From Xylanimonas allomyrinae (lineage in GTDB: Bacteria; Actinomycetota; Actinomycetes; Actinomycetales; Cellulomonadaceae), in assembly GCF_004135345.1 (NCBI RefSeq), contig NZ_CP035495.1, forward strand, positions 3,752,483-3,816,482: a stretch of 64,000 nt of DNA, read 5' to 3'. The position numbers and the translations under genes were made by a program. Every line of letters begins with the position of its first letter. Position 1 is the stretch's first letter. Shown here piece by piece: positions 52,890 to 63,053 of this stretch. Below the pieces are notes generated by a model. The model made no database searches. It saw nothing but the letters and a program-made list of their open reading frames with translations, and was not told where the DNA came from.

Positions 52890-55678
52890 TCAGGTCTCCA
52901 GGCGGCGGGTGAGGACGAGCCGGCTGCGCGTCGCCAGCCATGCTGCGGCGACCGCGAGCAGGGGCAGGCCCACCACCAGCGTGAGCAGCATCTCCCAGGG
53001 GAACGTCAACGCCCAGGTGAGCCTCGGCGTCGCCCACCGGTACCGCTCGTACAGGACGAACGCCGCCCCGAGGGGGTAGCCCGAGAGCACGCCGAGCATC
53101 GCGCCGATCCCGGCTACCGTGCCCGCCTGCGCCGCGACCACGCGCTTGCGGGTGCGCGGTGTGGCGCCGACGGCGGCGAGCGTCGCCAGGTCCGGACGGG
53201 ACTCGGTGGCGGCCAGGGCCGCCGCGATCCAGGCCGCGGCGAGCGCGAGCAACGCGCCGGCGCCGACGATCAGCAGCGTGGTCAGCCAGTCGGGGGCGCC
53301 GTAGTCGACCGGGTCACCGCCGAGCGTGACGGTCACCTTGCTCGTGCCCCACTCGTCGGTGCCGAAGCCGTCGTCGAGGCGGGCCTGGAGGGTGTTCTGC
53401 TGGGCCTGCGTCAGGTCGGTGGACGCCGTGGCCACGAGCCCGCTCACCTGCGTCGGCAGACCGAGCCGTGACACGAGCGACGTCGGGATCACCGGCATGG
53501 CGGCTGCGACCGGGCCGCGCGCGTCGCCCACCTCCACGGCGGGCAGCGTCACGGTCCGCGTCAGGACCGGCGTCGGGGAGTCGACGTCCGGATCCCAGCC
53601 CTCGACGGCGAAGTGCGCCGTGCCGTCGTCGAACGCCTGGCCGGCGGGGACGACGACGCGTCCTGCTGCGAGCGCGGCCCGAGCGTGTCCGGCGAGGGGA
53701 TCGCGAACGCCTCGACGAGGTCGCCGTCGTCGACGATCGGCCCCATGATGGCGGTTCCCGAGACGCTGAACTCGAGCCCCTCGCCCGGGGGCCGGAGGTG
53801 CGCGCTGGTCGTCACGCCGTCGTCGACGGTCTCGGCGAGCGTCGTGACGGGTCGCAGGTCGCCGACGTCCGGCAGGACGTCGTGCACGATGCCGGTGACC
53901 GTGGCGAGGTCCGCCGGGGTCGCCAGCGCCTTGCCGCTCGGATCGGCGAGAAGGAGCACGCCCGGGGCCGCGACGATCGCCTGCGAGCGGTAGTCGTGGT
54001 CCGACTGCGCGGTGGAGTAGACGAGACCTGCGCTCGCCCCCGCTGTCGCGACCAGCACCGCCGCGATCGCGGGGGACGTCCGCGACCGGTGCCGTGAGGC
54101 GTCGCGTAGCGCGAACCGCCAGCTCAGCGGCAGCCGCCCGGCCATGCGCCCGAGCAGAGCGACGATCCCGCCGCAGGCGAGCACCAGCCCGATCTCGCCG
54201 ACGATCACTCCACCTATCAGTAGCAGCACCTGAGTCGTGATCCCGCCGACGACGGCGGCTGCGTACCCGGCAACGGCGAGCACCGTGCCGACGACGGCCG
54301 GCCACCGCCGCGCCGCGGTCTCGCCGCGCCGCCCGGCGAGCACGGCGACGACGTCGGCCTTCGAGGCGCCGCGTGCGGGCAGCCAGGCGCCGGCGGCCGC
54401 GAGCAGCACCCCGACGACGGCGATGCCGAGCACGATCGGCCACGGGACGGAGTAGAAGCGCAGCCCGCCGGGCACTGAGGACAGCGCGACGGCGGCACCG
54501 GCCAGGCCGATCGCGGTCCCGGCGAGAGCGCCGCCGACGCCGATGACGACGCCCGTGCCGAGCACGACGGCTCGCAGGGTGCGGGCCGTGCCGCCGTTGG
54601 CGGCGACGAGCGCGAGCGAGCGCGCCGAGCGGCGGGCGCCGACGGCGAACGCCGGGCCGACGAGCAGCACCGCTTCGAGCAGCGCGACGGCGATGACCGC
54701 GACGAACAGGCCCCACGTCTGCAGCAGGTCGCTCGCGCTCCTCGGCGGGGTGCCATCGAAGTACGGGACGGCGGAGTGCGGCGGCGGGTCCAGCACCACC
54801 TGGCGGCTGGTGACGACAAACCCGGCGTCGTTGAGGCGCAGCACGTCGTCCCAGGTCACAGGGGTGTCGCCGGACACGAACCAGAACGGGGACGTCACCG
54901 TCGGTCCCGTGGGCCCGCCCACCGTCGCGGGCGGGGTGATCGGCCCGGACGCCGGGTAGAGGACCGTGACCGAGCGCGGCTGCCGGGCCGCCAGGATGCC
55001 GGAGAGGGTGGCGGAGCCGAGGTCCGCGGGACCGTCGACCTGCCCCACCCGGCCGTTGAGCCGCGCACCGACCGTGTCGCCGACCTCCAGCCCGAGCTGG
55101 CGGGCGATGTCCGCGCCGAGCGCGACCTCGCCCGCCCCCGGCAGCGTGCCCTCGGCGAGCGGGAACGCGGCGGCGACCGACGGGTCACCGACGTCGATCT
55201 GGACGGCCGGCTGCCACACCTGGAGCTCGCCGGCGAACACGACCACCGAGGCGTCGACCCCCGCGACGGCCCGGGCACCGCCGGGCAACGCGGCCCGGAA
55301 CGCGGCGTCCACGCTCGCCACCTGCGTCTCGGCGGAGGCGCCGCCCGCGCTCGAGTTCCCGTCGGGCGTCTGCTGGACCTCGGTGCCGAAGAAGGACGCC
55401 GACGCCTGAAGGCGGGGGCCGAGCTGCTCGGCCACCGTGCGTTCCGGGGTGTCCCGTGTCGACCAGAGCGTGGTGGCCGCGAAGGCGCCGACGGCGACGG
55501 GCAGGGCGACCATGATGGCGACGAGGGCGGTGCGCCCCTTGTTGCGGCGGGCGTCGCGGGCGCCGAAGCGCAGCGCGACGCGCCAGCGGCCGCGGAAGCG
55601 GGCGGCGGCCCCGCGGCGGGGTTCGCGGGTGCCGGGTGCGGGGGGCGTGGTGGCGGGCCGGGCGTGGGTGACGGTCAT
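52890..55678 (-). CDS. FtsX-like ABC permease, cassette 2, frameshifted
   Basis: A large permease of about 930 residues with the long double-FtsX layout: a first segment (RRNKGRTALVAIMVALPVAVGAFAAT), a big extracellular domain, a central group of segments (near 54200-54720 and again near 54080-54250) and a C-terminal FtsX unit ending LATRSRLVLTRRLET. The frame breaks at CCC 53678-53680; adding one base turns PDTLG into PDTLGAALAAGRVVVPAGQAF and joins both halves. It overlaps the ATPase stop by 4 nt. Substrate unknown; such MacB-type transporters usually export. Confidence 0.85.
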
Positions 55679-56403
55679 GAGCGCACGGCCTGGGACAGGA
55701 GGTGGTCGGGCCCGTCGGCGCCGGTCTCGTCGACGACGAGTCCGTCGCGCAGGAACACGATGCGGTCGGCCCAGCCGGCGTGCCGGGCGTCGTGGGTGAC
55801 GAGCAGCCCGGCCGCCCCGGCGTCGACGCGGGCGCGCAGCACGCGCATGACGGCCTCGCCCGTGACGGAGTCCAGGGCGCCGGTGGGTTCGTCGGCGAGC
55901 ACGAGGCGGCGTGGCCCGACGAGGGCGCGGGCGATGGCGACGCGCTGGGCCTGCCCGCCGGACATGCCGTCGGGGAAGCGGTCTTCGAGTCCGTCCATGC
56001 CGACCTCGGCGAGCGCTGCGGCGCCGGCGGCGCGTGCGCGGCGTGCGGAGACGCCGTCGAGCTCGAGGGGGAGGGTGACGTTCTCCAGCGCGGTGAGTGC
56101 GGGGACGAGGTTGAGGTCCTGGAACACGTAGCCGACGTGCTTGCGGCGCAGGCGGGCGCGGCCCTTGGCGTCGAGGGCGCCGACGTCGTCGCGTCCCACC
56201 TGGACGGTGCCCGACGTGGGGGTGTCGAGGCCGCCGGCGAGGTGCAGGAGGGTGGACTTGCCGGAGCCCGAGGGGCCCATGACGGCGACGAGCTCGCCCA
56301 TGCGCACGTCGAGGTCGACGCCGCGCAGCGCGTGCACCTCGCTGGCGCCGTGCCCGTGCACGCGCGTGGCGGCGCGCAGCGTGAGCATGACGGGGGCGTT
56401 CAC
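55675..56403 (-). CDS. ABC transporter ATPase (LolD/MacB type), cassette 2
   Basis: A 242-residue ATPase: Walker A GPSGSGKST, Q-loop YVFQDLNLVPALTALENV, signature DGMSGGQAQRVAIARAL, Walker B LVLADEPTGALD and switch LLVTHDARHAGW. The GTG start overlaps the PadR stop, and its stop overlaps the permease start, so padR-ATPase-permease is a single coupled operon with the same gene order as cassette 1. An in-frame ATG five codons on (MLTLRAATRV) is an alternative start. Confidence 0.93.
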   Translation of the reverse strand: MNAPVMLTLRAATRVHGHGASEVHALRGVDLDVRMGELVAVMGPSGSGKSTLLHLAGGLDTPTSGTVQVGRDDVGALDAKGRARLRRKHVGYVFQDLNLVPALTALENVTLPLELDGVSARRARAAGAAALAEVGMDGLEDRFPDGMSGGQAQRVAIARALVGPRRLVLADEPTGALDSVTGEAVMRVLRARVDAGAAGLLVTHDARHAGWADRIVFLRDGLVVDETGADGPDHLLSQAVRS

Positions 56404-57032
56404 CGGACGCCTCCGCGCTGCTCGCCGAGAGGCGCGTCGGCGTCGGCTGCCGGGCGGGCGTCGAGGGGTGCGACGACGGCGCCGACCGGGGTGCCCGCGG
56501 ACGCGGCCCGGGTGACCGTGGCCTCGACGTGGTCGAGCCAGCGCACCTCGGCCTCGGCGGCGAAGACGAGCGAGTCGAGCACCAGCGACCAGGCCAGGCC
56601 GGGGCCGTCGGCGGTGGCCTCGCGCTTGAGCCGCGTGTAGTCGCGCAGCGCGCGGAGGGTCTCGGTGCGCTGGCGCTGGATGACGGCGGCGACGTCGACC
56701 GGGTGCCCGTCGGTGTGCACGGTCACGGCGAGCGCGAGCTTGATCGCGAGCTCGTCGCGGGCGGGGGCGTTGCGCTCGACGGGCCGGGTCCACCAGGCCC
56801 GGGCATCGGCGCGGCCGGCCTCGGTGAGGCGGAAGCGTTCGGGGGAGTCGTCGGCGTCGTCGGGTACGGGCTCGACCAGGCCGTCGCGCTGCAGGCGCTG
56901 GAGCGTGGTGTAGGCCTGCCCGATGTTGAGCGGCCAGGTGCCGCCGGTGCGGGTCTCGAACTCCTGGCGGAGCTGGTAGCCGTGCATCGGCTGCTCCGAG
57001 AGGAGGGCGAGGAAGCCTTGCCTGACCGACAT
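56400..57032 (-). CDS. PadR family regulator, cassette 2
   Basis: A 210-residue PadR protein: LALLSEQPMHGYQLRQEFETRTGG and NIGQAYTTLQRLQRDGLVEP form the winged helix, and a long helical C-terminal region (RDELAIKLALAVTVHTDG to EVRWLDHVEATV) the dimer and ligand part. GGAGGTTCCC precedes the ATG. It is the first gene of the operon, and two matching palindromes lie in its promoter, so autoregulation is likely. Confidence 0.9.
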   Translation of the reverse strand: MSVRQGFLALLSEQPMHGYQLRQEFETRTGGTWPLNIGQAYTTLQRLQRDGLVEPVPDDADDSPERFRLTEAGRADARAWWTRPVERNAPARDELAIKLALAVTVHTDGHPVDVAAVIQRQRTETLRALRDYTRLKREATADGPGLAWSLVLDSLVFAAEAEVRWLDHVEATVTRAASAGTPVGAVVAPLDARPAADADAPLGEQRGGVR

Positions 57033-57046
57033 GGGAACCTCCGTGG

Positions 57047-57090
57047 TTACCGGGTAAGCAGTCGCTGATGCGCCCATAGTTACCCAGTAA
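57047..57090 (-). promoter_or_regulatory. Two TTAC-N3-GTAA operators before padR cassette 2
   Basis: TTACCGGGTAA at 57047-57057 and TTACCCAGTAA at 57080-57090 share TTAC-N3-GTAA and lie 33 bp apart, three helical turns. They sit between the PadR start and its likely promoter. Confidence 0.7.
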
Positions 57091-57156
57091 GTGCCGGTCG
57101 TCAAGCGACGTGGCGACCCGCAGTCGATCGCCGCCGCCCACCGGCGCGCTGCGCCG

Positions 57157-58224
57157 TCAGCGGTCGACCGGCTCCAGCCGTAGCCCCGGGACCGTGCAGG
57201 TCGCGACGACCTGCCCGTCGACCAGCAGCGACGTCGTGACGTCGACGACGTCGCCGAGGGCCGTGGCGGGGTCGCCGTCCAGAGGGACTTGCGTGGTCAG
57301 GTGGCTGCCGTCGGACGTCGTCTCCGACGTCGTCGACGCGGTCGAGCGGCCCTCGACGCCCACTCTCTGCGTGGCCACCGCGCCGCCCGGTGCGGTGGCG
57401 GTGAGCTCGACCTGGAGGTCTCCGACAGGCGTCGTCGCCTCGGCCCACGTCCACGTCGCGGAGTACGAGCGCGCGACGTCGGTGACCCGGCGCGCCCACA
57501 GCCGCCGCTCGACGAGCTGCGTCCTGACGCCCCGGAGCTCGACGGACGCCGACCGTGCGGCGTCCCCGTCACCGCCCGCGGAGGCGGCGGCGGGAATGCA
57601 CCACGCCGTCGCCTCCGCGGCGGGGCCGCCCCAGCTCGTCGTCGTCACCGTGAGCCCGGCGCCGGCCAGGCACACCACGAGCGCCCCCGCCGTCAGCGCC
57701 CGGCGCGGTCCGGCCGGGAGGCCGGGCCGCCGCAGCACGACGACGGTGCCGACGATCGAGTCGGCGAACGTCCGGCGCCGCGCCTCCCACAGGGGCCGCA
57801 GGTAGCCGATGAGGAGGATCGCGTCGAGCATGTGGCACACGACTCGCAGGATCGTGCGCAGCAGGCCGGCGGGCCGCAGGTCGCGCTCGCGCACGACGGC
57901 GATGCCCGCGACGAGCTTGCCGGGCGTCCACCCGGTCCACGCCTGGAGCGCGAGCACGCCGAGGAAGACGAGCCAGACCCAGCCGGACTCCTGCCAGGGC
58001 GTCTGCCCGTCCTGGTCGCTGAAGAGACCCGTCGTGAGCGTCGGCACCGTCGCGCGTTCGCCGAGCGTGAGCCAGACGATGCCGGCGAGGACCGCCTGGT
58101 CCAGGAACCACGCCCCGACGCGTCGCGACCACGCGGCGTAGGCCTCACGCGGCAGGTACGGCTGCGTCGAGTCGTCCAGGACGGGGTACGGCGGCGGGGT
58201 GGCGACGGTGCTGCTCTCGGGCAT
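57157..58224 (-). CDS. RDD family membrane protein with an extracellular C-terminal domain
   Basis: A 355-residue protein. The RDD domain (about residues 30-185) has RVGAWFLDQAVLAGIVWLTLG, WTGWTPGKLVAGIAVV and RRRTFADSIVGTVVVLR. A further membrane segment (ALTAGALVVCLAGAGLTV) leads to an outside domain rich in Thr/Val. RDD proteins are membrane proteins of mostly unknown role, some acting in ion exchange. The start is uncertain between ATGs at 58224 and 58233. It is divergent from the sigma factor gene. Confidence 0.75.
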   Translation of the reverse strand: MPESSTVATPPPYPVLDDSTQPYLPREAYAAWSRRVGAWFLDQAVLAGIVWLTLGERATVPTLTTGLFSDQDGQTPWQESGWVWLVFLGVLALQAWTGWTPGKLVAGIAVVRERDLRPAGLLRTILRVVCHMLDAILLIGYLRPLWEARRRTFADSIVGTVVVLRRPGLPAGPRRALTAGALVVCLAGAGLTVTTTSWGGPAAEATAWCIPAAASAGGDGDAARSASVELRGVRTQLVERRLWARRVTDVARSYSATWTWAEATTPVGDLQVELTATAPGGAVATQRVGVEGRSTASTTSETTSDGSHLTTQVPLDGDPATALGDVVDVTTSLLVDGQVVATCTVPGLRLEPVDR

Positions 58225-58302
58225 GGGCGTCATCGTGGCAGACACCTGGGGACCGTGCGCGAGGACACTCAACCTTTGGCGGGGGCCGTGCGTGAGAGTG
58301 TC

Positions 58303-58908
58303 ATGACCATGCCGATGGCAGCCCTCGGGGCTTTCGACGACGCCCCGCCGGACGATGCCCCGCCCGACGGCTCTGCGCGGTTCAGGGTGGTGACCAGCGC
58401 CTCCCGCGAGGAGGAGTTCACGGCGTTCATGGAGAGCGCCGCCCCGCAGCTCGCCCGCACCGCGTGGCTCCTGTGCGGCGACGCGCACCTCGCGGACGAG
58501 CTCGTCCAGCAGGCTCTGACGCGCACCTACCTGGCGTGGGGTCGAGCGCGCGAGGGCGAACCGCTCGCCTACGCGCGGCGCGTGCTCGCCAACCTGCGCG
58601 TCGACCTGTGGCGCCGCCGGCGCCGCGAGGTGCTGCTCGCCCCGGTGGACCTGCCGGAGGTCGCGCACGACGGCGCCGAGCGCCGTGTCGACGACCGCGA
58701 CCGCCTGGTGCGCGCGCTCGCCACCCTGACCCCGCGTCAGCGCCGCATCGTGGTGCTGCGCCACCTCGTGGGGCTGAGCGAGCAGGAGGTCGCCGCCGAC
58801 CTCGGCATCTCGCTCGGCACCGTCAAGTCCACCGCTTCGCGCAGTCTTGCCCAGCTCCGGTCGGTGCTGGACGCCGCCGAGTCCCGTTCCGAGGGGAGCA
58901 TCCGATGA
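58303..58908 (+). CDS. ECF sigma factor, SigE family
   Basis: A 201-residue extracytoplasmic-function sigma factor. Region 2 is EEEFTAFMESAAPQLARTAWLLCGDAHLADELVQQALTRTYLAW and region 4 is ALATLTPRQRRIVVLRHLVGLSEQEVAADLGISLGTVKSTASRSLAQL. This matches the SigE-family ECFs common in Streptomyces and relatives. An N-terminal 35-residue acidic extension is unusual, and a start inside it is possible. It overlaps the next gene by 4 nt, which should encode its regulator. Confidence 0.9.
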   Translation: MTMPMAALGAFDDAPPDDAPPDGSARFRVVTSASREEEFTAFMESAAPQLARTAWLLCGDAHLADELVQQALTRTYLAWGRAREGEPLAYARRVLANLRVDLWRRRRREVLLAPVDLPEVAHDGAERRVDDRDRLVRALATLTPRQRRIVVLRHLVGLSEQEVAADLGISLGTVKSTASRSLAQLRSVLDAAESRSEGSIR

Positions 58909-59912
58909 GCACCCGCACCGATGAAGAGTTTGCCGCAGACTTGCGCGCCCTGGTCGACGACGTCGCACCGGTGGTGGACGTGGACGTCGCCGGGGTGGTG
59001 CCCGCGGCCCGACGGCGCCGCGCCCGCCGTCGCGCGACGGTCTCCGTCGCCGCGACCGGGGTGGTGGCGCTGACGCTCGGCTGGGCGGTGCAGGCGCAGC
59101 CGTGGCAGGACGTTGCCGTGCAACCGTGGCGGGACGTTGCCGTGCAGCCGGCCCAGCGCGTGCTGAGCGTCGACCCGCCGCCTGCGCCGCAAGACCCGGC
59201 AGACGCCGTGCCGGTCGACCCCGCGGTCGGCGGGTGGCCGGACGCCGCGTACTGGCACGTCACGACGACGAGCGTCAACACGACGACCGCCGGCACGACG
59301 ACGACGGAGCACCGCGAGTCCTGGTACGGCCGCACCGACCCGAGCCTTGTCGTCGTCGACGGCAACCTCGACCCCGACGCGCTCATCGCGACGGGCCCGG
59401 CGTCGTGGGGGCGCATCGACATCGACGGCGTGGACACCATCCTGCGATGGGACGTGCTGCCCGTGCTGCCCACCGACCCTGCGGCGCTGGGGGCGCTGCT
59501 GGTGCAGAACGTGCATCCAGAGCAGGGCGTCGGTACCTCGGACGACAAGGTGTTCCAGTCGGCGCTCGACCTGCTCTCCGGCAGCCCCGCACCGGTCGCG
59601 CTGCGCGACGCGCTGTGGCAGGTCATGACGACACTGCCCGGCTCGACGGTCGACGACGCGGCGCAGGACTCGACCGGTCGGGCGGGCGTCGCCGTCGAGC
59701 GCACGATCGACGGGCAGGTGGTCCGGGCCGTGTACGACACCGCAGGGCGCCGACTGCTGGAGAGCTGGACCCGCACGCTCGGCACCGGTGAGCCCGACGG
59801 GACGGGAGCCGCCGGGTTCCGCGTGACGTTCCTCGGCGAGGAGCCGTCCGGACCGCCGCCGGTCGACCCGACGCTCGAGATGGCCGGGTGCACGCAGTGG
59901 GACCGCTGCTGA
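58905..59912 (+). CDS. Membrane-anchored partner of the ECF sigma factor
   Basis: A 335-residue protein with a cytosolic N-terminus ([35 protein letters not shown]), one membrane segment (VSVAATGVVALTLGWAVQ) and a large outside domain with WYGRTDPSLVVVDG and a C-terminal MAGCTQWDRC. The layout resembles CU044_5270-type proteins found with SigE-family sigmas and probably acts as an anti-sigma or sensor (inference). A 24-bp duplicated DNA segment near 59098-59145 repeats QPWQDVAV/QPWRDVAV next to the membrane. Confidence 0.75.
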   Translation: MSTRTDEEFAADLRALVDDVAPVVDVDVAGVVPAARRRRARRRATVSVAATGVVALTLGWAVQAQPWQDVAVQPWRDVAVQPAQRVLSVDPPPAPQDPADAVPVDPAVGGWPDAAYWHVTTTSVNTTTAGTTTTEHRESWYGRTDPSLVVVDGNLDPDALIATGPASWGRIDIDGVDTILRWDVLPVLPTDPAALGALLVQNVHPEQGVGTSDDKVFQSALDLLSGSPAPVALRDALWQVMTTLPGSTVDDAAQDSTGRAGVAVERTIDGQVVRAVYDTAGRRLLESWTRTLGTGEPDGTGAAGFRVTFLGEEPSGPPPVDPTLEMAGCTQWDRC

Positions 59913-60190
59913 GACGAGACGGACGGCCGCGCCGCTGATCGTTCTGCGAACACCGCGCGGGGAGCGGCGTGCTGCCGCGCCCCGCGCGCTGTTCGTGGCC
60001 GGCGACGTCTCCCACTCCCGCCGCAGCACGCCTGGTGTCAGACGGGTGTGCCCAGCGGCGCGTCGTGGTGCTGCGCTGTCGCGCGCGGGCAGAGGTGGCG
60101 CCCACACCGCTCGCACCTCTGGGCGTACAGTTGTTGAAAGCGCAAGTTTTCACGATCCCCTTGGGGGAGGCGCCGCGACTGGAGGCAACG

Positions 60191-61192
60191 ATGCCTGCAC
60201 CCACGCCCCGTCGACCGTTCGGACCCGGAGTCCCCCTCATGCCGCCGCTCGGCCTCGGCTCCTGGAACACCTGGGACCGGATGCCTCAGGACGAGCGTGT
60301 GGCCGTCGTCCTGCGCGCAGTCGAGGCGGGCGCCGCCTTCTTCGACGTCGCGGGCGGCGACGCCGGTCGGCACGCCGAACGGCCGACGGCGGACATCGCG
60401 TTCGGCGCCGCCCTGTGCGCCTCCGGTGTCGCCCGTGAGGACATCTACGTGTGCGCCAGGCTCCGGACGGGAGGGCGGCCACGGCGCAGTCTGCGGCAGC
60501 AGGTCAAGGAAGCACTCGACCGCACCGGCCTCGACCGGTTCGACGCCGTGGTCCTCGCAGGAGTGGCCACGGGCGAGGTTGCGGGCGGCCGGCGTGGCGC
60601 CGGGGAGAGCCACCGGAGGCGCACCGAGGTGTGCGTGATCGTGGCCGAGGCTGACGATCTCGTGCGCGAAGGGCTTGCCGGCGCGTGGGGAGTCGGCGGG
60701 TGGGCAGCGGGCGCCACCCTGGCCGCGCTGGACGCTGCCCGTCTCGACGGGCGCTCTCCGCCCGTTTTCGCGCAGCTCGCCTACAGCATCGCGCGCCGCG
60801 CCGACGCCGAAGGGGAGGCGTACCGGGAGCTCTTCGAGGCGCGCGGGCTCGGGCTCCAGGCCGTGAACGTGCTCGAAGGCGGCATCCTGGCCGGCAACCT
60901 GATGCCGACGCGCCGGATCGCATCCGACGCCGGGGGGATCCGCGGCCGCATCGTCCGCGCATACCCCGACGTCGAACGCGTCGCACGCGACTTCGGTGCG
61001 ACGCCCGCACAGCTCGCCATCGCGTTCTGCCTCGCCTACGAGCCGACGGTCAACGTCCTGGTCGGCGCGTCCCGGCTCGCTCAGCTCGAGTCGAACCTCG
61101 CCGCCGTGCGGCTGGCCAGGCAGCACGGGACTCGGGTGCGCGCGGCGCTGCGAGGGTTCCAGGCAGACGGGCCGGGCGCGGGCCGGGCGTGA
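60191..61192 (+). CDS. Aldo/keto reductase-like protein with a degenerate active site
   Basis: A 333-residue TIM-barrel protein of the AKR superfamily: PPLGLGSWNTWDR at the start, RRSLRQQVKEALDRTGLDRFDAVVL, and ARDFGATPAQLAIAFCLAYEPTVNVLVGASRLAQLESNL at the end. The tetrad looks lost: the aspartate is kept (D52, FFDVAGG) but the tyrosine position is D57, the lysine strand reads CARLR, and the LH(W/R)PD histidine is replaced (VVLAGVA). It may be regulatory or cofactor-binding, like Kv-beta-type AKRs, rather than a reductase. GGAGG lies 5 nt before the ATG. Confidence 0.78.
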   Translation: MPAPTPRRPFGPGVPLMPPLGLGSWNTWDRMPQDERVAVVLRAVEAGAAFFDVAGGDAGRHAERPTADIAFGAALCASGVAREDIYVCARLRTGGRPRRSLRQQVKEALDRTGLDRFDAVVLAGVATGEVAGGRRGAGESHRRRTEVCVIVAEADDLVREGLAGAWGVGGWAAGATLAALDAARLDGRSPPVFAQLAYSIARRADAEGEAYRELFEARGLGLQAVNVLEGGILAGNLMPTRRIASDAGGIRGRIVRAYPDVERVARDFGATPAQLAIAFCLAYEPTVNVLVGASRLAQLESNLAAVRLARQHGTRVRAALRGFQADGPGAGRA

Positions 61193-61213
61193 GAGCGCGG
61201 GAGCCGGCGGCGT

Positions 61214-62425
61214 TCACCGCCCCGGACGGGTCGCGACCGCCATCGCGCCCCCCATGATCCCGAGCAGGGCCAGCACCCCGACGAGCGGCATCGTCCAGCC
61301 ACCCGTGGTGGCATGCATCGCACCGAGCACGGTGGGGGCAGCCGCCGCGCACGCGTACCCGAGCGTCTGCACGACGGCGGAGGCCCGCCGCGCTGCGGCC
61401 ACGCTCGGTGCGCGCTGCGCGATGAGCGTGAAGATCACCGTGAAGTTGCCGCCCTGGGCCACGCCGGCGAGAGCGATCCATGCGAGGGCGGCCGCGGGCG
61501 CCAGCAGCATCCCCGCCGGCAGCGCGAGCCACATGCCGGTCACCGCGAGCGACACCCATCGCACCGGCACGCGCCGCGACAGGGTGAGCGGCACGCCCAA
61601 CGATCCGGCCACCGCGCAGAGCTGGAACGGGGCGGCGAGGCTCCCGGCGGCGCCCGCGCCCAGCCCGAGCCGGGCGTGCAGGATCTCGGGCAGCCACGCC
61701 GTCATGGCGTAGTACGACGACGCCTGCCCGGCGAACGCGACGCACAGCAGCGCCGTCAGGAGAGCCATCGGCCGCCCGAGCCGCGCCGACCCGCCGTGCG
61801 CGGCGCGTGCCGGCCCTGGTGCCGCCGCCGTCGCGGGCGGCGCGACGCCACGGCTCGCCCGCCCCCAGACGACGAGGGCGACGACGGCGAGCACACCCCA
61901 CCCGGCCAGCGCCCACTGCCAGCCCCACTGCGCGGCGAGCGGAACGGTCAGCGTCGTGGTCAGGGCGGAGCCGACGTTCATCGTCGCCGAGTACGCGCCC
62001 GTCACGGCCGCGGAGCGGGAGAGGAAGTCGCGCGCGATGACCACCGGAACGGCCACGTTGCCGATCGTGATGCCGGCGCCCAGCAGGGCCGTGCCTGCGA
62101 GCGCCGCGGGAACGGTGCCCGCCGAGCGCACCGCCTGCCCTGCGACCACCCCGGCGACGGCGATCAGCACGGCCCGCTCGGGGCCGAGCCGTGCGACGAG
62201 CGCCGACGCCGGCGGCGTCAGCAGCGCGAAGCACAGCACGGGCACGCTGGTCAGCAGGCCGGCCTGTGCCGGCGTCAGCCCCAGGGCCGCGGAGACCTGC
62301 CCGACGACGGGCGGCAGGGACGTCAGGGGTGCGCGCAGGTTGAGCGCGACGAGCAGCAGGGCGACGAGCAGGAACCCGGACGGGGGGATCGCGTTCCCCA
62401 CCCGAATCGGTGTGGTCCGTGGCAC
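61214..62425 (-). CDS. MFS transporter, CynX/NimT type
   Basis: A 403-residue protein with twelve membrane segments. LLLVALNLRAPLTSLPPVVGQVSAALGLTPAQAGLLTSVPVLCFALLTPPA is the strongly conserved first half of the CynX/NimT family (cyanate/2-nitroimidazole-type transporters). The substrate is not predictable. It lies downstream of a MarR-type regulator on the same strand with a 59-nt gap, so it may be under that control. Confidence 0.88.
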   Translation of the reverse strand: MPRTTPIRVGNAIPPSGFLLVALLLVALNLRAPLTSLPPVVGQVSAALGLTPAQAGLLTSVPVLCFALLTPPASALVARLGPERAVLIAVAGVVAGQAVRSAGTVPAALAGTALLGAGITIGNVAVPVVIARDFLSRSAAVTGAYSATMNVGSALTTTLTVPLAAQWGWQWALAGWGVLAVVALVVWGRASRGVAPPATAAAPGPARAAHGGSARLGRPMALLTALLCVAFAGQASSYYAMTAWLPEILHARLGLGAGAAGSLAAPFQLCAVAGSLGVPLTLSRRVPVRWVSLAVTGMWLALPAGMLLAPAAALAWIALAGVAQGGNFTVIFTLIAQRAPSVAAARRASAVVQTLGYACAAAAPTVLGAMHATTGGWTMPLVGVLALLGIMGGAMAVATRPGR

Positions 62426-62484
62426 TGCGTCACCGTATCCGGTGGGGGCGCCGGCTCTCGGTGCTGACGGAGCTGCCCGGGACG

Positions 62485-63036
62485 TCAGTCCCGCCCGCCG
62501 TGGTCGTCGAACGGTGCGATGACCTCGCGCAGCAGTGCCGCAAGCTCGGGCCGCCGCCGCGGCGCGAGTGCTCCCAGCATCCGGGTCTCCTGCGCCAGCA
62601 GGTCGTTCATCGCCGCGTCCACGCGCTCTCGTCCGGCGTGGGTCAGGCGCACGACGACGCCGCGGCGGTCGTCGGGGGAGCGGCGTCGCTCGACCAGCCC
62701 GCGGCTCTCCAGGCGGTCGATCCGGTTCGTCATGGTGCCGCTCGTCACGAGCGTCGCGGTGACCAGGCCGCCGGGCGACAGCTCGTACGGGTCGCCCTCC
62801 CGGCGCAGGGCCGACAGCACGTCGAACTCCCAGGTCTCCAGCTCGTGAGCCGTGAACGCGACACGGCGGGCGCGGTCGAGGTGGCGTGCCAGGCGCGTGA
62901 CGCGCGAGAACACCTCGAGCGGCTCGACGTCAAGGTCGGGGCGCTCACGCCGCCAGTCGGCGACGATGCGGTCGACCTCGTCGAACAGCGCGGCCGGGGC
63001 GTCGTCGGACCCGGCGGCAGGTGCAGCAGCCTCCAT
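62485..63036 (-). CDS. MarR family regulator
   Basis: A 183-residue winged-helix protein: ELETWEFDVLSALRREGDPYELSPGGLVTATLVTSGTMTNRIDRLESRGLVERRRSPDDRRGVVVRLT is the MarR core, with the wing motif SPDDRRGV. N- and C-terminal helices form the dimer. The palindromes at 63054-63078, next to its start, are probable binding sites. Likely target is the MFS gene downstream, possibly also the ABC-2 gene upstream. Confidence 0.9.
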   Translation of the reverse strand: MEAAAPAAGSDDAPAALFDEVDRIVADWRRERPDLDVEPLEVFSRVTRLARHLDRARRVAFTAHELETWEFDVLSALRREGDPYELSPGGLVTATLVTSGTMTNRIDRLESRGLVERRRSPDDRRGVVVRLTHAGRERVDAAMNDLLAQETRMLGALAPRRRPELAALLREVIAPFDDHGGRD

Positions 63037-63053
63037 GATGCGAGCCTAACCCC

